From Branchipolynoe longqiensis (Eukaryota; Annelida; Polychaeta; Phyllodocida; Polynoidae), in NCBI GenBank assembly GCA_030323885.1, contig CM059192.1, positions 64,659,593 to 64,723,592 of the forward strand: 64,000 nucleotides of DNA. Direction: 5' to 3'. Shown here one piece after another: positions 10,645 to 22,066 of this stretch. Made by a program: the position numbers and the translations under genes. Each line of letters starts with the position of its first letter. The stretch's first letter is position 1. The notes below the pieces were generated by a model. The model searched no databases. It had not been told where the DNA came from and worked only from the letters and a program-made list of their open reading frames with translations.

Positions 10645-10975
10645 GAAACTCAAAAAGTTTGTTTTATTTAACGGTGCCTCTAGAGCACATTGATTTTTAT
10701 CATCGTCTATTGGATGTCAGACATATGGTCATTCTCACATATTTCTTTTGAGGAAACCACATAGGCTACTCTTTCCGATAAGCTGCAATGGGTCTTTATA
10801 TGCACTTTCCCACAGACAGGACAGCACATACCACATCCTTTGATGAACCAGTTGTAGACCACTGGTTGGAACGGAAAATAGCTCAAACTGCAAATGGGTC
10901 CACTGAGAAGGATTGATCCGATGACCCACACCTTCACAGGTGGACATTCTACTGCCCGAGCTACGTACCGCTCCC
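10645..10975 (-). mobile_element. SINE D copy
   Basis: On the plus strand it reads GTTTTATTTAACGGTGCCTC, TAGAGCACATTGATTT, GACATATGGTCATTCT, GCACTTTCCCACAGACAG and ACCAGTTGTAGACCACTGG, and ends in a tRNA-head-like TCTACTGCCCGAGCTACG. Other copies are at 17178-17430, 38738-38880 and 47036-47345. From memory this resembles a repeat abundant in gastropod and bivalve genomes. Confidence 0.8.
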
Positions 10976-11237
10976 AGGAGAAACTCAGAGCACAGCAGGG
11001 AAACTGCAGGGTCTGTACAGATGTGAAGATATGGTATTCAAGGGTATTTAGTATTTCAAGGCTATTTCAAGGCTTTTCAAGGGTATTTTCCATAGGAATT
11101 CAAGATATTTTCTAACTCCCAACCTTCCGCATGGGAAGCCTGCGCTCTAACAATTCGGCCACCAAATGCTTCATTCATTGAACTAATTCCTTCATAGGCA
11201 TCGAAACACTGCCTTCCAGGCCATTCACAATGTACAC
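10976..11237. other. Intronic spacer
   Basis: It contains a short TTCAAGG-type repeat near 11036-11110 and a tRNA-like GGGAAGCCTGCGCTCTAAC trace. Nothing else is recognised. Confidence 0.4.
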
Positions 11238-11572
11238 TTGGTTGGCCTTGGAGTTTTATGTCCTGGTAACATCTAAGGTCATATCAGGACAGGTACCGAG
11301 TTGTGACTTTAATAGTGCTGCCCCACTGGGAAACCAGACCACCAGCAAGCACCATGACCTGATATCCCACTCAGTCACATTATTCTGACACTGACCCAAC
11401 CAATCCTTGTCCTATCCTAGTAATGCCGAGCGCATGGCTCGGAAGCGACAAGTATAAATTTGCATGTCATTGGTTTGACTCGATCAGGGTTCGAACCCAT
11501 TGGTTCGAATCCCATGATCTACCAAAATCAACTCATTCGGCCATGATCAACTCATTCGGCCATCCAATCTGG
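11238..11572 (-). mobile_element. SINE A copy
   Basis: The full family body is present in reverse orientation, from the tail at left (TTTTATGTCCTGGTAACATC) to a tRNA-like head at right (GGGTTCGAACC ... CATTCGGCCAT). The head end carries a short tandem duplication, AACTCATTCGGCCATGATC. Confidence 0.88.
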
Positions 11573-11621
11573 TCAGCAACATTTGAACATGCAATGCAAA
11601 GAGCGAAAGTTGGTAACTCAC

Positions 11622-11780
11622 TACTGTCATAGATTGGCTTCGAGGTGAGAGGGTCGAGTTTGTGTGAGAAGTTGCCGTTGGAGTCCTGCAGGTAGACAGT
11701 GAAACAGAGCCGCACCACATTCAGCTGCATCTTCTTGCTGTCCTCCTTCGCCTTCTTCAAAGCCACGTCCTTCTTGTCAT
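11622..11780 (-). CDS. NFKB1: NF-kappaB exon: helical insert and end of the DNA-binding subdomain
   Basis: About 53 residues open with a lysine- and aspartate-rich helix (DDKKDVALKKAKEDSKK). They continue with the conserved core strand MQLNVVRLCFTVYLQDSNG and end PIYDS at the hinge between the two immunoglobulin-like Rel subdomains. The lysine-rich insert before NVVRL is longer than in Rel/Dorsal proteins and supports the p105/p100 class. The acceptor is CTCTTTGCAG|ATGAC and the donor GACAGTA|GTGAGT. The phase is 1 in and 1 out. SINE A copies flank both sides (11238-11572 and 11818-12145), the first only about 45 bp from the donor, so open frames that run past the splice sites are retention artefacts. 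Confidence 0.95.
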
Positions 11781-11817
11781 CTGCAAAGAGATCAAAGAGG
11801 TGCGGATAGGCAATGGG

Positions 11818-12145
11818 TGATAGGTTGGTTCGTGGAGTTTTACATCCTGGCAACATCTAAGGTCATATCAGGACGCGTACTAACTTGCGACAGTGCACAC
11901 TCATGGCAACTTTATAGTGCTGCCCCACTGGGAAATCAGGCAGCTGGCACCATGCCACAATATCCCACTTATCCTGACACTGAGCTAACCAGTCCTTGCC
12001 CTATCCTATTAATGATGAGCTCCAGGCTAGGAAGCGAAAAGTATCAATTTAAAAGTTATTGGTTTGACTCGACCGGGAACCGAACTGCCGAACTTCCGCA
12101 CGCGAGGCTCGCGCTCTACCGATTAGGCCACTGCGCCCGGTAAAT
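11818..12145 (-). mobile_element. SINE A copy
   Basis: The tail is at left (GTTTTACATCCTGGCAACAT) and the head at right (CGAGGCTCGCGCTCTACCG). It lies 38 bp upstream of the NF-kappaB acceptor at 11780. Confidence 0.9.
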
Positions 12146-12204
12146 GGTTAATCGGAACAGCCGGTCAACTTTACATCACCTTGCACAAAGATGTACCGGA
12201 CGCA

Positions 12205-12745
12205 GAAATGCGTAGTGGGCTTGTGAAATAGGTGGTGGGCTTGTGAAATAGGTGGTGAGGTTGTGAAATAGGTGGACTTGTGAAATAGGTGGTGGGCTTG
12301 TGAAATAGGTGGTGGGCTTGTGAACTATGTGGCAGGTTTGTGAAGTATGTGGCAGGTTTGTGAAATATGTGGCAGGTTTGTGAAATATGTCGCTTGTTTG
12401 TAAAATATGTAGCGGGGTTTGTGAAATATATTGCTGATTTGTGAAATATATAGTGGGTTTGTGAAATAATGGGTGGGTTTGTGTAATATGTACCTGGGTT
12501 TGTGAAATATGTATCGCGTTTGTGAAATATGTAGCAGGGTTTGTGAAATATGTATCGCGTTTGTGAAATATGTAGCAGGGTTTGTAAAATATGTAGCAGG
12601 TTTGTGAAATATAGCATAGTTTATGAAATATGTGGTGGGTTTGTGAAATATCTGGCGGGTTTGTGAAATATATAGCAGGGTTTGTGAAGTACATAGCAGG
12701 TTTGTGAAATAAGTGGTGCGTTTATGAAATATGTAGCGGGTATTA
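12205..12745. repeat. ~21-bp minisatellite
   Basis: About 26 units of TTTGTGAAATATGTAGCAGG with variation in the last six bases. The minus strand is stop-free in all three frames, giving overlapping open frames of Tyr/Phe/Thr/Ser/Gln residues that are not genes. Confidence 0.92.
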
Positions 12746-12989
12746 GAAGGTACAAACATTAAATAATGGCCATGATAAATATGTAGAGGGTATTGAGAAA
12801 TTTAAACAATGTGTGAAATGTGTGATGGTTGGTACAAGAGGCGATAACTACAATTTCAACAAACCTTTCTCCATAAAGTAGTGGAAACATGCCCATATGA
12901 AAGACTAGAGAATGTGTGTGACCTGACCACGCTGAATATCCAACCACCTTGCTACCACCCTGGCCATTTCCTTAACTGCCACCCTATGG
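12746..12989. other. Intronic spacer
   Basis: No gene or repeat is recognised. Confidence 0.4.
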
Positions 12990-13303
12990 AGGCTTGTTTG
13001 TTTGTTTGTTTTTTGGGGTTTTACATCCTGACATAATCTATGATCATATAATCACTTATATAATTCATAGTGCTGTCCCACTGGGAGATCAGGCCAGTGG
13101 CAACATTACCCGATATCTCACTCAGGCACATTATCCTGACACTGAGCTAACCAGTCCTTGCCCTATCCGAGTAATGCCGAACGCCAGGCTAAGTAGCGAC
13201 AAGAATCAATTTGGTAAGTCATTGGTTTGACTCAGCCAGGGTTCAAACTCCCGACCGTCCACATGAGAAACCTGCGCTCTACCGATTCGGCCACCGGGTC
13301 CGG
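12990..13303 (-). mobile_element. SINE A copy
   Basis: The tail GGTTTTACATCCTGACATAA is at left and the head CTGCGCTCTACCGATTCGGC at right. It lies about 90 bp from the donor of the NF-kappaB exon at 13396. Confidence 0.88.
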
Positions 13304-13395
13304 TGTTTACCCAAATAATGCAACGGTAACGCTTATTGAACATCATCACTACCCCGCGTGTGTTAGAGTCCGGAAACTCGTCAGGCAGTACATAC

Positions 13396-13532
13396 CGCTG
13401 ATGTCAGGCAGTGGGTCTGGGAAGTTGCTGGTACGCAGGTGATGGTCAATCCGCATCGTCTCCATCAACCTATCCGCCAAAATCTCCTCCACCTTCTTCT
13501 TTGTGATGTGCAGAATGCCCAGGTTTGGAAAT
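13396..13532 (-). CDS. NFKB1: NF-kappaB exon: LGILHITKKK segment and p50-type helical insert
   Basis: Forty-six residues begin FPNLGILHITKKK, the hallmark strand that follows the DNA-contacting region of the Rel homology domain. A charged helical stretch then ends in PDPLPDIS. The form NLGILH-x-TKKK, followed by a long insert, is typical of the p50/p52 (NFKB1/NFKB2) class and unlike the shorter Rel/Dorsal class. The acceptor is ACTTATAG|ATTTCC and the donor AGCG|GTATGT. The phase is 2 in and 1 out, and both agree with neighbouring exons. The flanking introns carry SINE A copies and a solo LTR. Confidence 0.94.
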
Positions 13533-13606
13533 CTATAAGTATAAAGGATACAAATCACATAATTCAAGAGTCCAAGTTAGTTTCTTCTGGCGCCAGCCTG
13601 GCAGTG

Positions 13607-13648
13607 TAGAGGAACCGCTTATTTTATTCTGAATTGGTTCAAAGCTTG
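13607..13648. repeat. Left 42-bp direct repeat
   Basis: TAGAGGAACCGCTTATTTTA and following bases recur at 14828-14869 with about four mismatches, bracketing a SINE A split by an LTR. Confidence 0.75.
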
Positions 13649-13654
13649 CTTGGT

Positions 13655-14435
13655 TGGTTGTTGGGAGTTTTACGTTCTGGCAACATCTAAGGTCATGTCA
13701 GGGTCTTTCGGTTGTGATAGACAAGCTTGGAATCATATCAATATCTCGGGCAATGGAGTTGGGGACCATTGTTATGTAATAGCGAAGCAATATGTGCCCA
13801 CTCGGTGTGTGGCATATAAATAACTATGTGGAAATGTTATAACGCACGGTGACCAGGATTGCGGTATGATGTCCGGATATTAAGATATGGTTATGATGAC
13901 AGAAATGTTCCCTACATGCACCAGGAAGAGTGCAAATGGAGCGGGACATATATTAATGTTTACTATAACTGTATGACGACTACTTGTTACCACAGGACCA
14001 CTGGGTAAGCACACCCAGCCATTCTGCATATATTAGGGACACAACCTGCAGTGGGGTTGAGTGACAGGTGCCCCGCTTGGGCGCCACCCCTCCCAGGCTG
14101 CAGACCTGTCTGATTGGCTGGCTGTGTGAGCCCAGTCACCCTTGTACTCCTTGCACTTTCTATGCAGACACACACTCACTCTAGAGATACCAAAAGAAGC
14201 AGTTCACCACTGAGCTGTGTAACACCCATGGGACTTAGGTTCAATGGGCTGTAGGCACTGATTAGACTGAACAAGCAGAAACTATGTGGATCTGTGTGGC
14301 AGGTTGTAAGTGAGTCAGCGTGGCAGGTCACTAGTAGGTGAACAAGAGTTGTAGCAATAAAGCTCAACCTTATCACTGTCAATCTTGCGCGACTTGTCTT
14401 CCCTTTCTTACTTAAGAGTTGTTTTGGTATTAAGT

Positions 14436-14466
<31 letters not shown>

Positions 14467-14818
14467 GGGCTGGAGACTGGCAGACAGCCAGGATCCTCCT
14501 GATAGTAGTGAGTATTAAGATGAGTAACTGCGACGGCCAGCATTAATTCTTCATTGTGACAGTGCACGCTCATGGTGATTTTATAGTGCTGCCCCACTTG
14601 GAAATCAGGCCACCTGCACCATGAGCGGATATTCCACTCAGTCACATTATCCTGATACTGCGCTAACCAGTCCTTGCCCTCTCCTATTAATGCCGAGCGC
14701 CAGGCTAGGAAATGACAAGTATCAATTTTAAAGTCATTGGTTTGACTCGACCGGGAACCGAACTCCCGACCTTCCGCACGCAAGGCCCGCGCTCTGCCGA
14801 TTAGGCCTTCGCACCCGG
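13655..14818 (-). mobile_element. SINE A copy split by an LTR insertion
   Basis: The tail half is at 13655-13703 (GAGTTTTACGTTCTGGCAAC) and the body and head are at 14556-14818. The break falls in the sequence between TATCAGG and TTGTGACAGTGCAC of the consensus. The LTR-derived sequence fills the gap. Confidence 0.75.
13704..14408 (+). mobile_element. Solo LTR, family L, copy 1
   Basis: It shares long blocks with 34272-34862 and 40881-41745: GACAAGCTTGGAATCATATC, GGGTTGAGTGACAGGTGCCC, CTGATTGGCTGGCTGTG, and GCAATAAAGCTCAACC followed by CACTGTCAATCTTG near its 3' end. AATAAA near the end fits an LTR polyadenylation signal. No internal coding region adjoins any copy, so these look like solo LTRs. 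Confidence 0.72.
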
Positions 14819-14827
14819 TTACTGGAG

Positions 14828-14869
14828 GAGTAGAGGAACCACTTATTTAATTCTGAATTGATTCAAAGC
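14828..14869. repeat. Right 42-bp direct repeat
   Basis: Partner of 13607-13648. Confidence 0.75.
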
Positions 14870-14879
14870 TTTGAATCTC

Positions 14880-15310
14880 AGCCATTACTTTAAGAGATTT
14901 CGCCGATTTTGAGAGTTGACCCAGTTAGTTCCCTTCGTAACGCCTGCGTCTTGCCTACACTGTGCTATTAGTATTAAAGTCAGTTTGATGATTTAAAGTT
15001 TCTGCGATATATTTTAGATAAACATATTAGGTTGACATATTGTAATCTACCTTACTTGAGCTTGAATGAGCTTATTATGAACTTGAATAACTTTGGAGAT
15101 ATTTGAAGTTAAAGCATGCTAAATTAATTTTGGGATGCACGTCAAAATGCTGAAACCATAGGCTTCTGCAAGAACAGGTTCTATTAAATTGACTTAGCTA
15201 TCATCCCCTTCCATGCAGCAACAAAATGCACAATAAGTCTACCGGTATCTAAGTTGGATATGTTGGATTAAATCTTGTTGAGTGTCTTAATTTTTTTAAA
15301 TCTTTTTTAT
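14880..15310 (-). repeat. Dispersed repeat F copy, inverted
   Basis: Its reverse complement aligns with 9745-10130, including CATATCCAACTTAGAT and AATTTAATAGAACCTGTT. Confidence 0.7.
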
Positions 15311-15888
15311 ATACTTTTTATATTATTTTTGTAGGTTTTTGGTAAATATTTATTCATCAGAATATACCCACTTTTCAGTGCTGAGGCAATAGTCTTATTG
15401 ACACTACATAAGTAAAAATGTCCGGAGGCATGTACATGGCTTTTTATTCATCTCTTCGACATTTCTACTCAGAGATTCCAGAGTAGAACAACAGATTAAA
15501 TACACACCTACATTGTTTACTAGTGAATTCTCTATGTGACATGATTACACAGCCTATAAGGTTGTCATATTATCCTGGTGTTAGTCCAATATCGGCATTA
15601 TTACACCGAATATTCTTCTTCACATACCTCTTTATTTTTCCCTGCTACTTTTGGAGGAATAATTTATTAAACAATGTAGATTAATAGACTAAAACTCGAA
15701 TCGAGGGCATTCTGAGGTCGCCATCTTGTCTTTTTGCATTCTCTCTCATTTCACCAACTCTGTGACAATATAGGAAGACACTGGATGCTGGAACCAGGAA
15801 CTCCACCTACTGTTCATACCAACGCAGTTTTTACTCGTATTTAGACAACATGATCATTCATTCATGGTAGGGGTGAATATTTCAATTA
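15311..15888. other. Intronic AT-rich sequence
   Basis: No exon or recognised repeat. Confidence 0.4.
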
Positions 15889-16070
15889 CCCCCCCCCCCC
15901 ATGACCCCCCCCTCCCCAAGACTCCCCCCCCCCTCCCCCATGACTCCCCCTCTCCCCATGACTGCTCCCTCCTCCAAGACTCCCCCCATCCCCATGGCTC
16001 CCCCTATCCCCATGACCCCCACCCATGACTCCCTACTCTCCCATGACCCACACCCCCCTCCTCCGCCTTG
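15889..16070. repeat. C-rich simple repeat
   Basis: Imperfect units of CCCCCCATGACTCCCC. The Gly-rich and Pro-rich open frames are incidental. Confidence 0.85.
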
Positions 16071-16104
16071 GGTACTGCATCGAGTCAGCACTGCTTGTGC
16101 GTCT

Positions 16105-16465
16105 AGCTAATTGGACAGCACATGTCATTGCCATGTGGGTAGACAGGACAGCACATGTCATTGCCATGTGGGTAGATGTGGCAGCACATGGCATTGCCAT
16201 GTGGGTAGATGGGAGAACGCATGTCATGGTCATGTGGGTAGACGGGAGAGCACAAGTCATCTCCATGTGGGTAGATGGGGCAGCACATGTCATCAACATG
16301 TGGGTAGACAGGACAGCACATGTCATTGCCATGTGGGTAGATGGGACAGCACATGTCATTGCCACGTGGGTAGACAGGACAATGCGTCATTGTCATGTGG
16401 GTAGACGGGACAGCACATGTCATCTCCATGTGGGTAGACAGACAGCACATGTGACAGCACGTGAC
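16105..16465. repeat. 33-bp minisatellite
   Basis: About eleven units containing GCACATGTCATTGCCATGTG and GGTAGACAGGACA. The 33-bp length is a multiple of three, so frames stay open on both strands; these are not genes. Confidence 0.92.
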
Positions 16466-16482
16466 ATCTTTTTATTAAAAGA

Positions 16483-16530
16483 GTGGTCGGAAAAATAGGG
16501 TTACAAATATTAACCCTATTTTCCGACCAC
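16483..16530. other. 48-nt hairpin
   Basis: GTGGTCGGAAAAATAGGGTT and its complement AACCCTATTTTCCGACCAC surround a ~9-nt loop, giving a ~20-bp stem with one bulged base. It lies in the intron after the NF-kappaB exon at 16623. Confidence 0.8.
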
Positions 16531-16622
16531 ACTGACGTCATTCTCACAACTGTACCCACGTGACTATCTTTAACCCGATTATGCCATCACACTGATCTCA
16601 TGGTCCTCCTACCCATACTCAC

Positions 16623-16780
16623 GTGATTGTGTGTTCAGAGGTGCCATTGCCCGGCGTTTCTACCAAACAGACGCCCTTCTTACAATGCTTTCCCATCAGC
16701 TCATGCGCATGTGTCTTCGGACTCCTCTCATCAGTCACCAGGGTGACCATCACCATCACCGACCCGCAGTAATTGTGGAT
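16623..16780 (-). CDS. NFKB1: NF-kappaB exon: Rel homology domain, HAH-x-L-x-GKHC block
   Basis: This short exon (52 codons plus two bases) supplies the missing middle of the N-terminal Rel homology subdomain. It starts at the acceptor TCTTTCAG|ATCCAC in phase 0, joining the TYPTVK end of the previous exon to IHNYCG. It continues with a hydrophobic strand (VMVMVTLVT), then THAHELMGKHCKKGVC, matching the HAHSLVGKHC-type block of NF-kappaB proteins. It ends ATCAC|GTGAGT, a consensus donor. The two leftover bases plus the first base of the exon at 13532 make a threonine codon. It was found by looking for the piece absent between the flanking exons and agrees in motif, phase and both splice sites. 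A 48-nt perfect-stem hairpin lies about 90 bp away in the following intron. Confidence 0.93.
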
Positions 16781-16802
16781 CTGAAAGAGATAAGTTTATA
16801 TA

Positions 16803-17030
16803 TGGGTCATTCTCAGAAACTGCGCGCAACATTTTTTGCGTGTTTCCATGTTGCAGTGTTAATGATTTTGCCGTTTTCTACATTTGTATATTAAGCATGT
16901 TAGCAATACTAAATGTATATAAGCTATCCCACAAAATGAATTTAATATGGTTATATGATTTTGTATTAAAACGAAAATATGAAAATGTTCATATTGACAA
17001 CATATCCAAACCGCAGATCTAGATAAATGT
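16803..17030 (+). mobile_element. Foldback family G, partial copy
   Basis: It begins ATGGGTCATTCTCAGAAACTG, the terminal repeat of the elements at 36592-37172 and 60473-61024. It shares the internal block with CACAAAATGAATTT and TATATGATTTTGT. The other end is missing. Confidence 0.65.
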
Positions 17031-17177
17031 TTTGGTTTTGGAAATTTGATGCCTTGATTAATATTAGACTTGTCTGGGACATGACTTAAAGATTGAAGTA
17101 AGCCCAGTGGATCTATATCTGAATGAGCCTGCAGGCAATACTTAAATTATATATTTGCTGCAGTAACAGCGTCAAGA

Positions 17178-17430
17178 TGAACTACAAGCATCCAGGTCAA
17201 ACATATGGTCATTCTGACATATTTCTTTGGAGGAAACCTGCTGCAGCCACATAGGCTACTCTTTCTGATAAGCAGCAAGGGGTCTTTTATATGCACTTTC
17301 CCACAGACAAGAGAGCACATACCACAACCTTTGATGAACCAGTTGTGGACCACTGGTTGGAATGAAAAATAGCCCAAACTGCAAATGGGTCCACTGAGCA
17401 GGATCGATCAGGTTAGGCGGTGTCACACAC
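17178..17430 (-). mobile_element. SINE D copy
   Basis: It shares CAAACATATGGTCATTCTGA, GCACTTTCCCACAGACAAG and CCAGTTGTGGACCACTGG with 10645-10975. Confidence 0.8.
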
Positions 17431-17466
17431 TTATTGTTACCTATTGTAGACTAAGTAGTGTCATGT

Positions 17467-17622
17467 TTTGTTTGTTGGGGTTTTACATCCTAGTAATGTT
17501 GAGCACCAGGCTAGGTCAATTTCGTAAGGCCATGGTTTGACTCAGTCAGGGTTCGAACCCAGGACCTCAAATACGGGAAACAAGCCAGCGTTCTCTTGCG
17601 GTTCAGCCACCTTGTCTGGTCA
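17467..17622 (-). mobile_element. SINE A copy with internal deletion
   Basis: The tail GGTTTTACATCCTAG runs straight into TAATGTTGAGCACCAGGCTA and the head GGGTTCGAACCCAGG; the middle of the body is gone. Confidence 0.75.
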
Positions 17623-17629
17623 AGTAGTC

Positions 17630-19976
17630 TCATGTCCTTTGCACTGAGTAGTGTCACATAGAGCTCATAGAGTAGTGGCACATACATGCAGCAAACTGTG
17701 TAGTGTCACCGAGCTCACTGAGTAGTGGCACATACAGCACACTGAGTAGTGTCACATAGAGCTCACTGAGTAGTGTCACTACATGCAGCACACTGTGTAG
17801 TGTCACCGAGCTCACTGAGTAGTGTCACATACAGCACACTGAGTAGCGTCACTACATGCAACACACTGTGTAGTGTCAGCGAGTTCACCGAATACTGGCA
17901 CAGACAGCACAAGGGAGTAGTGTCACATACAGTACACTGAGTAGTGTCACTACATAGAGCATACTGTGTAGTGTCACTGAGCTCACTTAGTAGTTGCACA
18001 TACAACACAAGGGAGTAGTGTCGCATACAACACACTGAGTAGTGTTACATACAACACACTGAGTAGTGTCACTTACAGCACACTGAGTAGTGTCACATAC
18101 AGCACACTGAGTAATGTCACTAAATACAGCACACTGTGTAGTGTCACCAAGCTTACTGAGTAGTGGTACATACAACATAAGGGAGTAGTGTCACATACAG
18201 CACACTGTGTAGTATCACACAGAGCTCAATAAGTAGTGTCACATACAACACACTGAGTAGTGTCACATACAGCACACTGATTAGTGTCACACAGAGCTCA
18301 CTGAGTAGTGTCACATACAACACACTGAGTAGTGTCACATACAGCACACTGAGTAGTGTCAGATACAGCATACTGAGTAGTGTCACATACATGATACAGC
18401 ACACTGAGTAGTGTCACATACATCACACTGAGTAGTGTCACATACAGCTCGCTGAGTAGAGTCACACAGAGCACACTGAGTAGTGTCACATACAGTACAC
18501 AGAGTAGTGTCACATACAGCACACTGAGTAGTGTCACATACAGCACACTGAGTAGTGTCAGATACAGCATACTGAGTAGTGTCACACACATGATACAGCA
18601 CACTGAGTAGTGTCACATACAGCTCACTGAGTAGTGTCACACAGAGCACACTGAGTAGTGTCACATACAGCACACTGAGTAGTGTCACATACAGCACACT
18701 GAGTAGTGTCACATACAGCTCACTGAGTAGTCTCACAAACAGCACACTGAGTAGTGTCACATACAACACACTGAGTAGTGTCACATACAGCACAGAGTAG
18801 TGTCACATACAGCACACTGAGTAGTGTCACATACAGCACACTGAGTAGTGTCACATACAGCACACTGAGTAGTGTCACATACAACACACTGAGTAGTGTC
18901 ACATACAGCATACTGAGTAGCATCACACAGGGCTCACTGAGTAGTGTCACATACATCACACTGAGTAGTGTCACATACAGCACACTGAGTAGTGTCACAT
19001 GCAGCACACTGAGTAGTGTCACATACAGCACACTGACTAGCATCACACAGGGCTCACTGAGTAGTGTCGCATACAGCACACTGAGTAGTGTCACATACAA
19101 CACAGGGAGTAATGTCACATATAGAACAAGGGAGTAGTGCCACAAACAGCTGATTGAGTAGTGTGACATACAGCACACTGAATAGTGTCACATACAACAC
19201 AGGGAGTAATGTCACATACTCCGCATACAGCACACTGAATAGTGTCGATACATGATACGGCACACTGAGCAGTGTCACATACAGCTCACTGAGTAGTGTC
19301 ACATACAGCTCACTGAGTAGTGTCACATACAGCACACTGAGTAGGGTCACATACAACACACTGAGTAGTGTCATATACAGCACATGGAGTAGTGTCACAT
19401 ACAGCACACTGAGAACGGTGTCACAAACAGCTCACTGAGTAGTGGCACCTACAGTACATGGAGTAGTTTCACATACAGCACAGAGTAGTTCTGCATACAG
19501 CATACTGAGTAGTGTCGCATACATGAAACAGCACACTGAGTAGTGTCACATACAGCACACTGAGTAGTGTCACATACAGCTCACTGAGTAGTGTCACATA
19601 GAGCACCCTGAGCAGTGTCACATACAACACACTAAGTAGTGTTACATACAGCACACTGAATAGTGTCACATACAGCACACTGAGTAGTGTCACATACAGC
19701 ACACTGAGTAGCATCACACAGGGCTCACTGAGTAGTGTCACATACAGCACACTGAGTAGTGTCACATACAGCACACTGAGTAGTGTCACGTACAGCACAC
19801 TGAGTAGTGTCACATACAGCACACTGAATAGAGTCACATACAGCACACTGAGTAGTGTCACATACAACACAGGGAGTAATGTCACATATAGAACAGGGAG
19901 TAGTGCCACATACAGCACACTGAGTTGTGTCACATACAGCACACTGAGTAGTGTCACATACAGCACAGTGACTAGT
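17630..19976. repeat. 24-bp satellite, left part
   Basis: Around one hundred imperfect copies of CACACTGAGTAGTGTCACAT plus ACAG. The 24-bp unit holds the frame, giving long minus-strand frames with an eight-residue period (VLYVTLLS-like) and Thr/Ser-rich plus-strand frames; neither is a gene. With 20319-22066 it totals about 4.1 kb. Confidence 0.95.
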
Positions 19977-20318
19977 GTTTGTTTGTTTGTTGTTGTTTTA
20001 CGTCCTAGCAACATCTAAGGTCATATCAGGATGGGTACCGCCTTGTGACAGTGCACACTCATGGTGACTTTATAGTGCTGTCCCACTGGGAAACCAGGCC
20101 GCCGGCACCATGACCTGGTATCCCACTCAGTCACATTATCCTGACACTGAGCACACCAGTCCTTGCCCTATCCTAATAATGCCGAGCGCCTGGCTAGGAA
20201 GCGACAAGCATCAATTTTAAAGTCATTGGTTTGACTCGACCGGGACTCGAACCAACGACCCCACGATCTACCAGCACGGGAGACGGACGCTCTAACTCAT
20301 TCGGCCATCCCGTCTGGT
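19977..20318 (-). mobile_element. SINE A copy inside the 24-bp satellite
   Basis: Full copy, tail at left (TTGTTTTACGTCCTAGCAAC) and head at right (CGGGACTCGAACCAACGACC ... CATTCGGCCATCC). GTGACTAGTGT before it and CTGACTAGTGT after it look like a short target-site duplication in the array. Confidence 0.9.
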
Positions 20319-22066
20319 CTCACTGACTAGTGTCACATACAGGACACTGACTAGTGTCACATACAGCACACTGACTATTGTCACATACAAAACACTGAGT
20401 AGTGTCACATACAACACTGAGTAGTGTCACATACAACACTGAGTAGTGTCACATACAACACAGGGAGTAATGTCACATACTCCACATACAGCACACTGAG
20501 TAGTGTCGATTACATGATACGGCACACTGAGCAGTGTCACATAAAGCTCACTGAGTAGTGTCACATACAGCTCACTGAGTAGTGTCACATACAGCACACT
20601 GAGTAGTGTCACATACAACACACTGAGTAGTGTCAGATACAGCACATGGAGTAATGTCACATACAGCACACTGAGTAGTGTCACAGACAGCTCACTGAGT
20701 AATGTCAAATACTGCACAGGGAGTAGTGTCACATACAGGACACTGAGTAGTGTCACTTACAACACAAGGAGTAATGTCACATACTCCGCATACAGCACAC
20801 TGAGTATTGTCACATACAAAACACTGAGTAGTGTCACATACAACACTGAGTAGTGTCACATACAACACTGAGTAGTGTCACATACAACACAGGGAGTAAT
20901 GTCACATACTCCGCATACAGCACACTGAGTAGTGTCGATTACATGATACGGCACACTGAGCAGTGTCACATAGAGCTCACTGAGTAGTGTCACATACAGC
21001 ACACTGAGTAGTGTCACATACAACACACTGAGTAGTGTCAGATACAGCACACTGAGTAGTGTCACAAACAGCTCACTGAGTAGTGTCACCTACAGTACAT
21101 GGGTAGTTTGACATACAGCACACTGAGTAGTTCTGCATACAGTATACTGAGTAGTGTCGCATACATGATACAGCACACTGAGTAGTGTGACATAAAGCAC
21201 ACTGAGCAGTGTCACATACAGCACACTGAGCAGTGTCACATACAGCACACTGAGTAGTGTCACATACAGCACACTGAGCAGTGTCACATACAGCACATGG
21301 AGTATTGTCACATACAGCACACTGAGTAGTTCAATATACAGCACACTGAGTAATTCCGCATACAGCACAATGAGTAGTCACACAGCACACTGAGTAGTGT
21401 CACATACAGCACACTGAGCAGTGTCACATACAGCACACTGAGCAGTGTCACATACAACACACTGAGTAGTGTCACATACATCACACTGAGTAGTGTCACA
21501 CAGCACATGGAGTAGTGTCACATACAGTACACTGAGTAGTGTCACATACAACACACTGAGTAGTGTCACATACATCACACTGAGTAGTGTAACATACAGC
21601 ACACGGAGTAGTGTCACATACATCGCACTGAGTAGTGTCACATACATCACACTGAGTAGTGTCACATACAGCAAATGGAGTAGTGTCACATACAACAAAT
21701 GGAGTAGTGTCACATACAACAAATGGAGTAGTGTCACATACAACACAATGAGTAGTTCTGCATAAAACACACTGAGTAGTGTCACATACATGATACAGCA
21801 CACTGAGCAGTGTCACATACAGCACACTGAGTAGTGTCACATACAGCACATGGAGTAGTGTCACATACAGCACACTGAGTAGTGTCACATTCAGCACACT
21901 GAGTAGTTCCGCGTACAGCACACTGAGTAGTGTTACATACAGCACACTGAGTAGTTCCATATACATCACACTGAGTAGTTCCGCATACATCACACTGAGT
22001 AGTGTCACATACAGTACACTGAGTAGTTCTGCATACAACACACTGAGTAGTGTCACATACAGCACA
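20319..22066. repeat. 24-bp satellite, right part
   Basis: The array continues with mixed variants (AGTTCCGCATACAG, AGCAGTGTCACATACAG). Near 20470-20540 and 20900-20950 a longer segment with TACTCCGCATACAGCACACT and GATTACATGATACGGCACAC recurs, a higher-order repeat also seen near 19215-19265. Confidence 0.93.

Noticed and set aside
11533..11621. Extension of the NF-kappaB reading frame past PIYDS
   Set aside because: It passes a consensus donor (GTGAGT) and runs into the head of a SINE A copy.
16025..18800. Cys/His-rich ORFs that look like small secreted peptides
   Set aside because: They are frames of the 33-bp and 24-bp arrays; no signal peptide followed by a unique mature region.
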